From Cladochytrium replicatum (Eukaryota > Chytridiomycota > Chytridiomycetes > Cladochytriales > Cladochytriaceae), in contig JAHLKD010000009.1 of NCBI GenBank assembly GCA_025526935.1, positions 1 through 64,000 on the forward strand: DNA of 64,000 nucleotides. Reading direction: 5' to 3'. The position numbers and the translations under genes are program-made. Below the pieces are notes generated by a model that saw nothing but the letters and a program-made list of their open reading frames with translations, was not told where the DNA came from and did not search any database. Below, in pieces: positions 1 through 12,483 of the stretch. Each line of letters opens with the position of its first letter. The first letter of the stretch is position 1.

Positions 1-3000
1 TGTGTTGAACAGATTGTTTGCGATAGACTCGGTGGATTGATTGTCTTGCCATAAACGGAGCGGATTGAACGACGTAATTCCAATACCCGTCATAAGATTT
101 TTCATCCACTTCATCTCACGCGATAGTTCGTTCAGCGCATACAGTTCGGCTTCCGACGACGAGGCTGCAATAGTCTGTTGTCGAATCGACTGCCAACTGA
201 TTGCCGCATTAGCGAACATTACCACGTAACCGGTTCGTGAGTATCTATCTGCATCGCCCGCCCAGTCTGCATCGGCATAACCTTGTGGGTTGTTAGCCGA
301 ATCAAACATGTAGAGACCGTCGGGTCTCTGCATCGGAGACGTGATACCAGTCCGTGTATAGTGTAAACCGTAATCCCAAGTACCGAGTAAATATCGTTGT
401 AATCGATAGAGAGCCTTTGATTCTGACTGTCGAGGATCAATCTGATGTTGTGCCAAAATATTGACTGCGTATGAAATATCCGGTCGTGTCTTAGTCGCCA
501 CGTACGATATCTTCATTAACATTGATCGAAATTGTGTTGCCTCGGCATCGGACAGTGTTGGTGTGGTCTCATCAAAGATATATGATTTTGACATCGGTGT
601 TTTGGTCGGTTTGATGTTGGTACCCCATAAATTCGCTTCTTCGAGAATCTTCTTTACGTACAATGCATTGCTAAGGAAATATCCTTCCGTTGTCTGCAAT
701 AACTCCATTTTCAGAATCCATTTCGCCTTCGAAGTACTGCCTACTGTGAACGAAGTTTCCAAATCGGTCTGAAACCGATGATATGCGTTTGGATCTGTGG
801 AAAAATGTAGTATATCATCGACATGAACGGTAGTGTGTTCGCGGGTATTATTTGTTGGATTGTATCGCCAGAAATGACAGATGTCTGCAATATTCCGCAC
901 GAAACCAACACTGAGATATTGTTTCCAAAGAGTTTTGTACCATTCTCGAGCTGCCTGGTGTAGACCGTACAGACTTTTGATAAGTCTGCAGACGATGGGT
1001 CGATTCTGGAAATCTACTCGTCCGAAACCATGAGGGAGTTCGACGTAGTTCTCTTCTTCCAGTATCGCATTGAGATATGCACCCTTGATATCAAACTGGA
1101 ATATGATCATGCCGACTAATGCTGCTAATGCAATCAGAAAACGGATCGTGGACGTTTTCGTAACTGGAGAATAGGTTTCATCGAAATCCAATCCTTCAAT
1201 CTGTGAAAATCCTCGTACGACCCAACGTGCTTTGAATCGAGTAATATTGCCATGTTCGTCAAGCTTATATGTGAAAACCCATTTGCCCGATAATAAATTC
1301 CGTCCATCAGGTAAAAACGTTTCGGCCCAAGTATTGTTGCCGACTAGTTGTGTAACTTCCTCCTTCATCGCCGCTAACCAGAATGGAGCCTCATCGGATC
1401 GTGATAAAGCCTCACGAAGAGTCTTTGGTGCAGTCCGTATATTTCCATTCGCAATTGGTTGTGTTGGATATGAGGAATCGGCCTTCAGGGTCCAATCGAT
1501 ATTAGGAACGGACCGGGTAAACAAGGAATTTTGTTTCCTTTTGGCGTTCGACAAATTTGCACTTGCTTGACGTTTTCGTTTTCTTGCTGCATACGCTTCG
1601 TCGACATCTTCTCCAATGAATTGAAGATCACTTTCGAGTTGTGCATCATATTCCTCTACAGGAGATACGGAAGACAAATTCGGAGATTCTTCAGTAATGG
1701 ATTGTGGAGTCGATAAATCAGCATTTGGATCATAATCAGCATCGTCTGGGTCATCATCGTCTAGTCCATGTAAATGTTCAACAACATGCATGTCACCGGC
1801 TTCTTCTAAGCGGTAATATATGGGGTCGTCGTTTATATCCTCATCGATTTCTTCGTCTGCAACGGTAGAAATCGGGAAATTGTCTGAGACAAACTCAACA
1901 GTCGTCTCTTGCACCCCCTGATCCCCGGTTGGTATTTGATCAACATCGAAATATGTCCCGGCCTTCAGTGGATATTGTACCGTAAGATCGTCGAGTAACT
2001 GTCGGGTAGGATTATAACCAACAAAAACTCCCTCGTGGAACGTAACATGGAAGTATTCGCCTATTGTGTTTGTCCGAAAATTGAGTGCTATGACGATCTT
2101 CAGGTCTTCACCCTTGTATCCGAGAAACAGACCTAGTTCAGACTTGTCTCGGATTCTGCGCGCCAACCTTTGTTCGTGTGAGATCCACAAACTAACGAGT
2201 GTTCCAAAGGCGTGGATAGTTGCCAAATCTATCCGCTTGTCAAGGTAAGCACAGTACGGAATCGCATTCACAGCTGAATGGAAAGTAGCGTTCTTGACGA
2301 CCGCAGCGTATAGGATGGAGAGTTGCACGAATTGAAGTGTTCGTGGTAGTCCAGCTTGTAGCAGCATCGCGTCCGACATATACTTGATCGATTGTATATT
2401 CCGCTCTGATAGACCATCGAGTTCCTTTACTGACGGAGGAGCTGGGTGGACGCGGATGCGAGGAATCTTGGTATTGCACCATTGGATCAACCGTTTAGTA
2501 ATCAATTCTCCTGAATCGGAACGTAGTTCAGCAACGTGTAATGGGTGATTGCGATTTTCCACATCAGCGATATGTCGAATCATACTATCCACCGCATCAC
2601 TCTTTCGATTCAGGAAGTAGATTGTGATGAAACGAGGTTGTTCGTCGACAATGATCTGCCAATATCTCTTCTTCTGTCCGTCGTAGATTAAACGTACGAC
2701 ATCGGAAAACAGACGGAAAAGTTTCCTCGGAGCTCGACTTATTGTAGAATAAATCGGCTTCTGCTTCAGCTTTGTGCGACTACAGACCAAACAATTCTGC
2801 ATAATTGATTTGTTGACAAGATTGAATGCATCCGGTTCAACCTTGGGCATTTTGATGTTGAGCTTCTCTGCCGTTCGAAAGATTGTCCGTAAGTGGATGT
2901 GACCAAACTGCTGGTGTAACTTTGCAAGTTCGTGTACTGTCACTGGCGATAAGTTGGTGCTCACTCCAACTGTATCTTGAGATGCTCGTTGACATTCATC

Positions 3001-4050
3001 ATCGTTCGTTTGACGAATGTTGTTGTCTGACATTACATCGAGACCCATCGCGTGAGAAGATCGTACACCGGACGTAAAGTCCATCGACTGATCGAGACCT
3101 TCTGCGGATACCGCTACTGCTTTAGCTCGTTGAGCAATCACATGCCGCGGTTGGTGAGTTCCGACGGTACTAACATCAGCATAGAGATAGTACAAATCTC
3201 TTTCCCGTCGCCCAATAATAACGTGTTCATCCGTATCACCATGCGTGAGGATAACCTTGTCTTTGGTGAAACTCACAATGTCCCCGGAGTCTCCAATGAT
3301 ACTACACACTGATGCAAGTGTGTCTTCGAGATCAGGAACATAAAGTGCGTTGTGTATTATCTTAATTCGCCCATTGGGTAAAACTACAGATACATCTCCA
3401 AAACCACAAACTGGAATTGTATGACTATCCGCTAGTTCCACCACGTCCTCGTCATTCGTATACGTCAGCGAACTAAAGGCATGACGATTAGGTGTCATCC
3501 AAACAGTTGCGCCTGTATCAAGCAAACCCACACGATCCTTTGCTTGAACATGTACACGGACAACCTTCTGTGCCGAGTGTGCGTTCACTATCGAAAACAT
3601 ATTTCCGATGTATGTGTCAGCATCTTTATCAACAGAAGTAGGTTGGGTAAGGTCAAAGATTACCTTCTTGGTCAACACCGGTTTGGCGGTAGATTCGTCC
3701 TCCGACGAATCATCACCTGCATCGCCACGGCTGGCAATGAATGCACGAAAATCCGTGTCTAAACAAAGGCTCTTTGCAGTGAGATAGCGTTTACACGCCG
3801 ACTGCTTGTGTCCTCGTTTGCCACAGAAATTGCATGTGAGATCTGTCTTCTTTGCAGAAGAAGATGTGGACGACCTGGAGTCCTGCGACTGCCTGGTCCG
3901 AGTGGAACTGCTACTCCCACCGCTACTGCCTGAGCCACCCGAGGCACCCTGCTTACGGCATTGAGCATTGGTGTGAGATGAGTTCGGATGCAAGGTACAA
4001 ATATCCTCCGACTTCGCAACCTTGGCTTTCGCTTTCGCCTTCGCTTTCTT
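1..4050 (-). pseudogene. pol region of copia A (PR-IN-RT-RNase H), open to the window edge
   Basis: After the gag frameshift the frame stays open from about 4050 to base 1, covering the CCHC zinc knuckle (C-X2-C-X4-H-X4-C), an aspartic protease with the DTGA motif, the integrase HHCC region and core, reverse transcriptase and the start of RNase H. Unlike copy B there is no break between integrase and reverse transcriptase near 1590, which shows that the family normally encodes one continuous Gag-Pol. Only the end of RNase H is missing, cut by the window. It is separated from its own gag by the frameshift, so it is scored as broken. Confidence 0.85.
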
Positions 4051-4987
4051 CGTCCTGTGCCTTCATGGCCTTCTTTGTCCCATTCGGCCCACCGGCATCC
4101 ATGGTGACGTTGAGTTGGACCAATTGGTTTAGGTCGGTCAAGATATTTGACACTGTTTCGAAGTAATGCGTTGGCTTTTGGTGGAATGGTCGCGGAGCAT
4201 TCGGGTTTGCAGCATCAATTGGATCTTGTATTAACGCCGGTTCCCATTCGGCATACGCAGAAGTGATCATTTTTCCGAGAAAAGGTACGAGGGTCCGTAG
4301 TTCAATTGTCTGCATCGTGATTTTTGCGACTAACCGGTTTAGTAGATCCTTGATTACGAGTTCGTCCGGTAAAGAGTTCAGTTTGAGTTCGAATAACTCA
4401 GTGAGGTCGGTCACAAACTGCTGAACGCTTTCTGCCGACTGACCGTTCGTACATTTCAGATCTACCAGCCGTTGCTCCCACATAGACGATTCGATCGGAG
4501 CTTGACCGCCAGCACTGAAAATTCGGCGAAGTCCATCGACTTTGCCTTTTGCTGACGCATAAGCTCTGACTCGATTCATGTCGCGTTTTGGGAAACATTC
4601 GCATAGAATTCCAACTGCGACGTTATTGTCCGCTTGTTGTGCACGGTAATCTTGCATCTCAGCACGATATTGCGTACGTAAGTGACTGTTGTGTGTGACG
4701 ATCGCCAAATGTTCACGTAGTTCTGCTTCCCATTGTGCTCGTGCTTCGTTAGCAGCTCCGCCAGCAGCTCCGGCGATGACTATCGGACGCTGTGGGCGAT
4801 TTCCTTCCGCCTCGTAATTCGGACTATCAGGAAGAGCCATTGGTTCTTGGAGAAGCATAGTGCCAGCGCCGCCACGTAAGTTTGCGTAAGTCTGCACTTG
4901 TTCCATGTACAGATCGAAATCCTGCAGCGTTTTACCGGTGAATGGCTTCGGCCGCGAAGATGTGGCATCATTCGATCCTGAACCCAT
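3953..4987 (-). pseudogene. gag of copia A, frameshifted near its end
   Basis: Gag precursor of a copia element; packages element RNA in cytoplasmic particles. The ATG at 4987 is the first one that both copies share. About 310 codons match gag of copy B; then an extra base near 4050 (a cgtcctgtgcc stretch where B has cgcctttgcc) shifts the frame inside a Lys/Ala-rich linker, and translation stops at 3953. The zinc knuckle and everything beyond lie in the other frame. The shift looks like a simple one-base insertion, because B reads through here. It could also be a sequencing error. Confidence 0.85.
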
Positions 4988-5029
4988 CTTGTCGTTGTTG
5001 TCCGAAGAAATGTGTTAAGCAACGATTCG

Positions 5030-5038
5030 TAACTATTG
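5030..5038 (-). promoter_or_regulatory. Primer-binding-site-like motif of copia A
   Basis: Nine bases, taactattg on the plus strand, abut the inner edge of the 5' LTR. The same nine bases abut the 5' LTRs of B (12475-12483) and C (14094-14102). The position fits a primer binding site. I could not match it to a specific tRNA. Confidence 0.5.
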
Positions 5039-5637
5039 TGTTGAACAAAGCTGTGGTCTGGATCCTCAGGTTGTGTGTGTTGCTAATTCACGGGTTAATG
5101 TTTCTAAGAGATGAATAAAGAAGATTGCAAGTCACAAGTACTAGCGCAAGAGAATGCTCCTTGTGTGTATCGCCACAGGCTCCTTAAATAAGTGTACTGT
5201 CGTTTTGGCTTTTCCTTCCGGAAGATCTGGATCGAAGCGATAAGGTTTGACTCTTCTTCTCACGGGCGTAGCGAAGCATAATCATGCTAAGCTGTGCGTG
5301 AGATCTAGCTCTCCTCAACAGGATTGTTCTCACACATGATTCCCACGAACGCGTTAATCATATGTAAACCTTTGCTGTGATCTGATCCGGGCTTCACTTC
5401 TACAAGTGGATGATAGAAAAGTAATGACAGTTTACTATACCTATGGCTGCAATAAATATAACCCATGAAGAAATAACCGGAGGTATCCAAACTCGTAATA
5501 GATCATCATCTATATGCTTTAGTTCAATAGTTAGAAATGTTGCTCAGTGAAGAGTGACATTTCTGTATATCGGGCGTTTGTGTTTTTGTACTATCAATGA
5601 CTGGATTGGCCAAGTCCATCAATCGAAATACTTAACA
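5039..5637 (-). repeat. 5' LTR of copia A (599 bp)
   Basis: On the plus strand it begins TGTTGAAC and ends ACTTAACA (TG...CA ends). It matches the LTRs at 6522-7120 and 12484-13083 with only a few differences. It lies just upstream of gag on the minus strand, so it is the 5' LTR and should hold the element's promoter. Confidence 0.93.
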
Positions 5638-5963
5638 ACAATGACATGTTCTCTATGAGAAATAAGTGTGTACCTTGCATTAATATCATACGAGATGTAC
5701 TCGAGTATGATATAACTGTCAGCAGCAAACTGATTAGCATCACATTCTTTCTCAAACGCGTGATCACTCTCAGAACTCTACTAGATTCCAATGAGTAAAG
5801 GAGGATGTCTTCATGACCAATAGTTAGAAATGCCAGTTCTTTCATGTAATGTATGATTACGCATGAACTTGTCCCAGACGTCTCTGGTAAGGCTATTTCC
5901 CCTCAGTGTCGGTAGTGGATGAAGACTGGAGTAGCTAGTTCCATATATGAGCATGCATCAACA
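5638..5963 (-). repeat. Truncated 3' LTR of copia family C
   Basis: This matches the inner-to-right part of the complete family-C LTR at 14103-14780, from acaatgacatg to the terminal catgcatcaaca. The rest of this LTR was displaced when element A inserted and lies off the window to the left. It is directly followed by a purine-rich tract (minus strand), as expected for a 3' LTR of a minus-oriented element. Confidence 0.85.
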
Positions 5964-6521
5964 CACCCCCCGCAGTCAAAGCTGCGGTAGACAATGAGGA
6001 TATTGGTATGAGCGTTGAGTCGCACGTCTGTTTGTTGGTAATGTATGTATTAGTCAACAAGGGTCAAATCAGATTGACGTGTAAGACCAAGTGCGCGTGT
6101 GAATTTTTGAAAATAATTTGAATGTGAAGGGTTTTGTGAAAATATCAGCAATTTGGTTCTCAGTATCAATATCTCTGAGTTCCTGCTTCTGCTCAATTTG
6201 AAGATTCACAAACTTTTCGCGAACATCCATGTGTTTAGTTCTGTGATCATTAAGCAGGTCATTGGCAATAGACTGCGTAGAGGTATTATCTTGCCAGAGG
6301 ATCATGGGCTTACTTTTGGATGAAATACCAATGGTTGCCATGAGGTTTTTCATCCACTTCATCTCACGTGATAATTCATTCAATGCATATAACTCTGCTT
6401 CAGTGGAAGAGCAAGTTATAACCTGTTGCTTTGTAGACTGCCAGCAAACAGCTGCATTGGCAAACATTACAACATATCCTGTCCTGGAATAGCGAGCAGG
6501 ATCATTTGCCCAGTCTGCATC
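5964..6521 (-). pseudogene. RNase H end of copia C, cut off by element B
   Basis: The minus strand encodes the last part of a copia Pol: a DADWA start, then the SRTG and STEAELYALNE blocks of RNase H, the LWQDN segment, and a stop at 6069. It is clearly related to, but different from, the same part of A and B. A polypurine tract lies at 5964-5975 next to the LTR. The frame is cut at 6521 exactly where the LTR of B begins. The protease, integrase and most of reverse transcriptase of C are absent from the window. Confidence 0.85.
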
Positions 6522-7120
6522 TGTTGAACAAAGCTGTGGTCTGGATCCTCAGGTTGTGTGTGTTGCTAATTCACGGGTTAATGTTTCTAAGAGATGAATA
6601 AAGAAGATTGCGAGTCACAAGTACTAGCGCAAGAGAATGCTCCTTGTGTGTATCGCCACAGGCTCCTTAAATAAGTGTACTGTCGTTTTGGCTTTTCCTT
6701 CCGGAAGATCTGGATCGCAGCGATAAGGTTTGACTCTTCTTCTCACAGGCGTAGCGAAGCATATTCATGCTAAGCTGTGCGTGAGATCTAACTCTCCTCA
6801 ACAGGATTGTTCTCACACATGATTCCCACGAACGCGTTAATCATATGTAAACCTTTGCTGTGATCTGATCCGGGCTTCACTTCTACAAGTGGATGATAGA
6901 AAAGTAATGACAGTTTACTATACCTATGGCCGCAATAAATATAACCCATGAAGAAATAACCGGAGGTATCCAAACTCGTAATAGATCATCATCTATATGC
7001 TTTAGTTCAATAGTTAGAAATGTTGCTCAGTGAAGAGTGACATTTCTGTATATCGGGCGTTTGTGTTTTTGTACTATCAATGACTGGATTGGCCAAGTCC
7101 ATCAATCGAAATACTTAACA
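6522..7120 (-). repeat. 3' LTR of copia B
   Basis: TGTTGAAC...ACTTAACA, 599 bp, next to the polypurine tract at 7121-7130, so it is the 3' LTR of a minus-oriented element. It inserted immediately after the sequence gtctgcatc in RNase H of element C. Confidence 0.92.
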
Positions 7121-7247
7121 CACCCCCTCAGTCATTAGATAGGTACAACCGAGAGTATCACTCAACCGATCATAACTTTCTGTAAATGCTGAAGTTGATA
7201 TTCTATTGAAATAAAGGTGAGTTGTATGGACATCGCCAGCCGGTCGT

Positions 7248-9045
7248 TCAAGATAGTATATTAAGTGAAGACTGACTGACTAGCCCCAACGAGCCCCTGT
7301 GTTTAAGGTATAATTTACTTCCAAGAGGTTTAGTTAAGATGTCCGCGATCATATCAGAAGTATCCATATGGTGTAACTCCTGATGTTTCTGTTCAACTTG
7401 GAGATTCACAAATCTCTCGCGAACGTCCATGTGTTTGGTCCGTTTGTTGTTGAACAGATTGTTTGCGATAGACTCGGTGGATTGATTGTCTTGCCATAAA
7501 CGGAGCGGATTGAACGACGTAATTCCAATACCCGTCATAAGATTTTTCATCCACTTCATCTCACGCGATAGTTCGTTCAGCGCATACAGTTCGGCTTCCG
7601 ACGACGAGGCTGCAATAGTCTGTTGTCGAATCGACTGCCAACTGATTGCCGCATTAGCGAACATTACCACGTAACCGGTTCGTGAGTATCTATCTGCATC
7701 GCCCGCCCAGTCTGCATCGGCATAACCTTGTGGGTTGTTAGCCGAATCAAACATGTAGAGACCGTCGGGTCTTAGCATCGGAGACGTGATACCAGTCCGT
7801 GTATAGTGTAAACCGTAATCCCAAGTACCGAGTAAATATCGTTGTAATCGATAGAGAGCCTTTGATTCTGACTGTCGAGGATCAATCTGATGTTGTGCCA
7901 AAATATTGACTGCGTATGAAATATCCGGTCGTGTCTTAGTCGCCACGTACGATATCTTCATTAACATTGATCGAAATTGTGTTGCCTTGGCATCGGACAG
8001 TGTTGGTGTGGTCTCATCAAAGATATATGATTTTGACATCGGTGTTTTGGTCGGTTTGATGTTGGTACCCCATAAATTCGCTTCTTCGAGAATCTTCTTT
8101 ACGTACAATGCATTGCTAAGGAAATATCCTTCCGTTGTCTGCAATAACTCCATTTTCAGAATCCATTTCGCCTTCGAAGTACTGCCTACTGTGAACGAAG
8201 TTTCCAAATCGGTCTGAAACCGATGATATGCGTTTGGATCTGTGGAAAAATGTAGTATATCATCGACATGAACGGTAGTGTGTTCGCGGGTATTATTTGT
8301 TGGATTGTATCGCCAGAAATGACAGATGTCTGCAATATTCCGCACGAAACCAACACTGAGATATTGTTTCCAAAGAGTTTTGTACCATTCTCGAGCTGCC
8401 TGGTGTAGACCGTACAGACTTTTGATAAGTCTGCAGACGATGGGTCGATTCCGGAAATCTACTCGTCCGAAACCATGAGGGAGTTCGACGTAGTTCTCTT
8501 CTTCCAGTATCGCATTGAGATATGCACCCTTGATATCAAACTGGAATATGATCATGCCGACTAATGCTGCTAATGCAATCAGAAAACGGATCGTGGACGT
8601 TTTCGTAACTGGAGAATAGGTTTCATCGAAATCCAATCCTTCAATCTGTGAAAATCCTCGTACGACCCAACGTGCTTTGAATCGAGTAATATTGCCATGT
8701 TCGTCAAGCTTATATGTGAAAACCCATTTGCCCGATAATAAATTCCGTCCATCAGGTAAAAACGTTTCGGCCCAAGTATTGTTGCCGACTAGTTGTGTAA
8801 CTTCCTCCTTCATCGCCGCTAACCAGAATGGAGCCTCATCGGATCGTGATAAAGCCTCACGAAGAGTCTTTGGTGCAGTCCGTATATTTCCATTCGCAAT
8901 TGGTTGTGTTGGATATGAGGAATCGGCCTTCAGGGTCCAATCGATATTAGGAACGGACCGGGTAAACAAGGAATTTTGTTTCCTTTTGGCGTTCGACAAA
9001 TTTGCACTTGCTTGACGTTTTCGTTTTCTTGCTGCATACTGCTTC
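7248..9045 (-). pseudogene. Reverse transcriptase-RNase H part of copia B
   Basis: About 600 codons on the minus strand with the RT blocks FDIKGAYLNA and HVDDIL (YVDD in most copia elements) and the RNase H blocks DADWAGD, SSSEAELYALNE and LWQDN. The frame is open up to 9095, but the first ~17 codons are out of the native frame: an extra T near 9040, absent in copy A, separates it from the upstream ORF. The fusion would normally be continuous with gag-protease-integrase. The break probably abolishes reverse transcriptase expression from this copy. Confidence 0.9.
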
Positions 9046-12000
9046 GTCGACATCTTCTCCAATGAATTGAAGATCACTTTCGAGTTGTGCATCATATTCC
9101 TCTACAGGAGATACGGAAGACAAATTCGGAGATTCTTCAGTAATGGATTGTGGAGTCGATAAATCAGCATTTGGATCATAATCAGCATCGTCTGGGTCAT
9201 CATCGTCTAGTCCATGTAAATGTTCAACAACATGCATGTCACCGGCTTCTTCTAAGCGGTAATATATGGGGTCGTCGTTTATATCCTCATCGATTTCTTC
9301 GTCTGCAACGGTAGAAATCGGGAAATTGTCTGAGACAAACTCAACAGTCGTCTCTTGCACCCCCTGATCCCCGGTTGGTATTTGATCAACATCGAAATAT
9401 GTCCCGGCCTTCAGTGGATATTGTACCGTAAGATCGTCGAGTAACTGTCGGGTAGGATTATAACCAACAAAAACTCCCTCGTGGAACGTAACATGGAAGT
9501 ATTCGCCTATTGTGTTTGTCCGAAAATTGAGTGCTATGACGATCTTCAGGTCTTCACCCTTGTATCCGAGAAACAGACCTAGTTCAGACTTGTCTCGGAT
9601 TCTGCGCGCCAACCTTTGTTCGTGTGAGATCCACAAACTAACGAGTGTTCCAAAGGCGTGGATAGTTGCCAAATCTATCCGCTTGTCAAGGTAAGCACAG
9701 TACGGAATCGCATTCACAGCTGAATGGAAAGTAGCGTTCTTGACGACCGCAGCGTATAGGATGGAGAGTTGCACGAATTGAAGTGTTCGTGGTAGTCCAG
9801 CTTGTAGCAGCATCGCGTCCGACATATACTTGATCGATTGTATATTCCGCTCTGATAGACCATCGAGTTCCTTTACTGACGGAGGAGCTGGGTGGACGCG
9901 GATGCGAGGAATCTTGGTATTGCACCATTGGATCAACCGTTTAGTAATCAATTCTCCTGAATCGGAACGTAGTTCAGCAACGTGTAATGGGTGATTGCGA
10001 TTTTCCACATCAGCGATATGTCGAATCATACTATCCACCGCATCACTCTTTCGATTCAGGAAGTAGATTGTGATGAAACGAGGTTGTTCGTCGACAATGA
10101 TCTGCCAATATCTCTTCTTCTGTCCGTCGTAGATTAAACGTACGACATCGGAAAACAGACGGAAAAGTTTCCTCGGAGCTCGACTTATTGTAGAATAAAT
10201 CGGCTTCTGCTTCAGCTTCGTGCGACTACAGACCAAACAATTCTGCATAATTGATTTGTTGACAAGATTGAATGCATCCGGTTCAACCTTGGGCATTTTG
10301 ATGTTGAGCTTCTCTGCCGTTCGAAAGATTGTCCGTAAGTGGATGTGACCAAACTGCTGGTGTAACTTTGCAAGTTCGTGTACTGTCACTGGCGATAAGT
10401 TGGTGCTCACTCCAACTGTATCTTGAGATGCTCGTTGACATTCATCATCGTTCGTTTGACGAATGTTGTTGTCTGACATTACATCGAGACCCATCGCGTG
10501 AGAAGATCGTACACCGGACGTAAAGTCCATCGACTGATCGAGACCTTCTGCGGATACCGCTACTGCTTTAGCTCGTTGAGCAATCGCATGCCGCGGTTGG
10601 TGAGTTCCGACGGTACTAACATCAGCATAGAGATAGTACAAATCTCTTTCCCGTCGCCCAATAATAACGTGTTCATCCGTATCACCATGCGTGAGGATAA
10701 CCTTGTCTTTGGTGAAACTCACAATGTCCCCGGAGTCTCCAATGATACTACACACTGATGCAAGTGTGTCTTCGAGATCAGGAACATAAAGTGCGTTGTG
10801 TATTATCTTAATTCGCCCATTGGGTAAAACTACAGATACATCTCCAAAACCACAAACTGGAATTGTATGACTATCCGCTAGTTCCACCACGTCCTCGTCA
10901 TTCGTATACGTCAGCGAACTAAAGGCATGACGATTAGGTGTCATCCAAACAGTTGCGCCTGTATCAAGCAAACCCACACGATCCTTTGCTTGAACATGTA
11001 CACGGACAACCTTCTGTGCCGAGTGTGCGTTCACTATCGAAAACATATTTCCGATGTATGTGTCAGCATCTTTATCAACAGAAGTAGGTTGGGTAAGGTC
11101 AAAGATTACCTTCTTGGTCAACACCGGTTTGGCGGTAGATTCGTCCTCCGACGAATCATCACCTGCATCGCCACGGCTGGCAATGAATGCACGAAAATCC
11201 GTGTCTAAACAAAGGCTCTTTGCAGTGAGATAGCGTTTACACGCCGACTGCTTGTGTCCTCGTTTGCCACAGAAATTGCATGTGAGATCTGTCTTCTTTG
11301 CAGAAGAAGATGTGGACGACCTGGAGTCCTGCGACTGCCTGGTCCGAGTGGAACTGCTACTCCCACCGCTACTGCCTGAGCCACTCGAGGCACCCTGCTT
11401 ACGGCATTGAGCATTGGTGTGAGATGAGTTCGGATGCAAGGTACAAATATCCTCCGACTTCGCAACCTTGGCTTTCGCTTTCGCCTTCGCTTTCTTCGCC
11501 TTTGCCTTCATGGCCTTCTTTGTCCCATTCGGCCCACCGGCATCCATGGTGACGTTGAGTTGGACCAATTGGTTTAGGTCGGTCAAGATATTTGACACTG
11601 TTTCGAAGTAATGCGTTGGCTTTTGGTGGAATGGTCGCGGAGCATTCGGATTTGCAGCATCAATTGGATCTTGTATTAACGCCGGTTCCCATTCGGCATA
11701 CGCAGAAGTGATCATTTTTCCGAGAAAAGGTACGAGGGTCCGTAGTTCAATTGTCTGCATCGTGATTTTTGCGACTAACCGGTTTAGTAGATCCTTGATT
11801 ACGAGTTCGTCCGGTAAAGAGTTCAGTTTGAGTTCGAATAACTCAGTGAGGTCGGTCACAAACTGCTGAACGCTTTCTGCCGACTGACCGTTCGTACATT
11901 TCAGATCTACCAGCCGTTGCTCCCACATAGACGATTCGATCGGAGCTTGTCCGCCAGCACTGAAAATTCGGCGAAGTCCATCGACTTTGCCTTTTGCTGA

Positions 12001-12432
12001 CGCATAAGCTCTGACTCGATTCATGTCGCGTTTTGGGAAACATTCGCATAGAATTCCAACTGCGACGTTATTGTCCGCTTGTTGTGCACGGTAATCTTGC
12101 ATCTCAGCACGATATTGCGTACGTAAGTGACTGTTGTGTGTGACGATCGCCAAATGTTCACGTAGTTCTGCTTCCCATTGTGCTCGTGCTTCGTTAGCAG
12201 CTCCGCCAGCAGCTCCGGCGATGACTATCGGACGCTGTGGGCGATTTCCTTCCGCCTCGTAATTCGGATTATCAGGAAGAGCCATTGGTTCTTGGAGAAG
12301 CATAGTGCCAGCGCCGCCACGTAAGTTTGCGTAAGTCTGCACTTGTTCCATGTACAGATCGAAATCCTGCAGCGTTTTACCGGTGAATGGCTTCGGCCGC
12401 GAAGATGTGGCGTCATTCGATCCTGAACCCAT
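8947..12432 (-). pseudogene. gag-protease-integrase part of copia B
   Basis: About 1,160 codons from the ATG at 12432, the first ATG shared with copy A. In order: a UBN2-like gag domain, a Lys/Ala-rich linker, a CCHC zinc knuckle (CNFCGKRGHKQSAC), protease with LLDTGA, a GAG-pre-integrase/HHCC zinc region ending in CLVC, the integrase core with SDV, RSDSGE and LSERN as the likely D, D and E positions, then an acidic linker. The frame ends at 8947 after the one-base insertion near 9040. Everything before that is intact, so this copy could supply Gag, protease and integrase, but not RT in the same chain. Confidence 0.9.
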
Positions 12433-12483
12433 CTTGTCGTTGTTGTCCAAAGAAATGTGTTAAGCAACGATTCGTAACTATTG

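Larger units (their letters stand above)
1..5637 (-). mobile_element. Copia element A (left end outside the window)
   Basis: Ty1/copia LTR retrotransposon in minus orientation. Its 5' LTR is at 5039-5637, followed (reading the minus strand) by a 9-nt motif shared with the other 5' LTRs, gag, and pol down to base 1. The body is nearly identical base for base to element B at 7448-13083, so the two copies are recent. The right flank (acaat at 5638) lies inside a family-C LTR, so A inserted into an older element. The polypurine tract, 3' LTR and left target duplication are off the window. Confidence 0.93.

Noticed and set aside
1-12. Base 1 (tgtgttgaac) resembles the start of the A/B LTR
   Set aside because: From base 4 onward it is aligned RNase H sequence of copy A (as at 7449 onward); the resemblance is a few bases at a window edge.
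8947-9095. Programmed frameshifting between integrase and RT in copia B
   Set aside because: Copy A has a continuous frame at the same place, so the shift is a one-base lesion.
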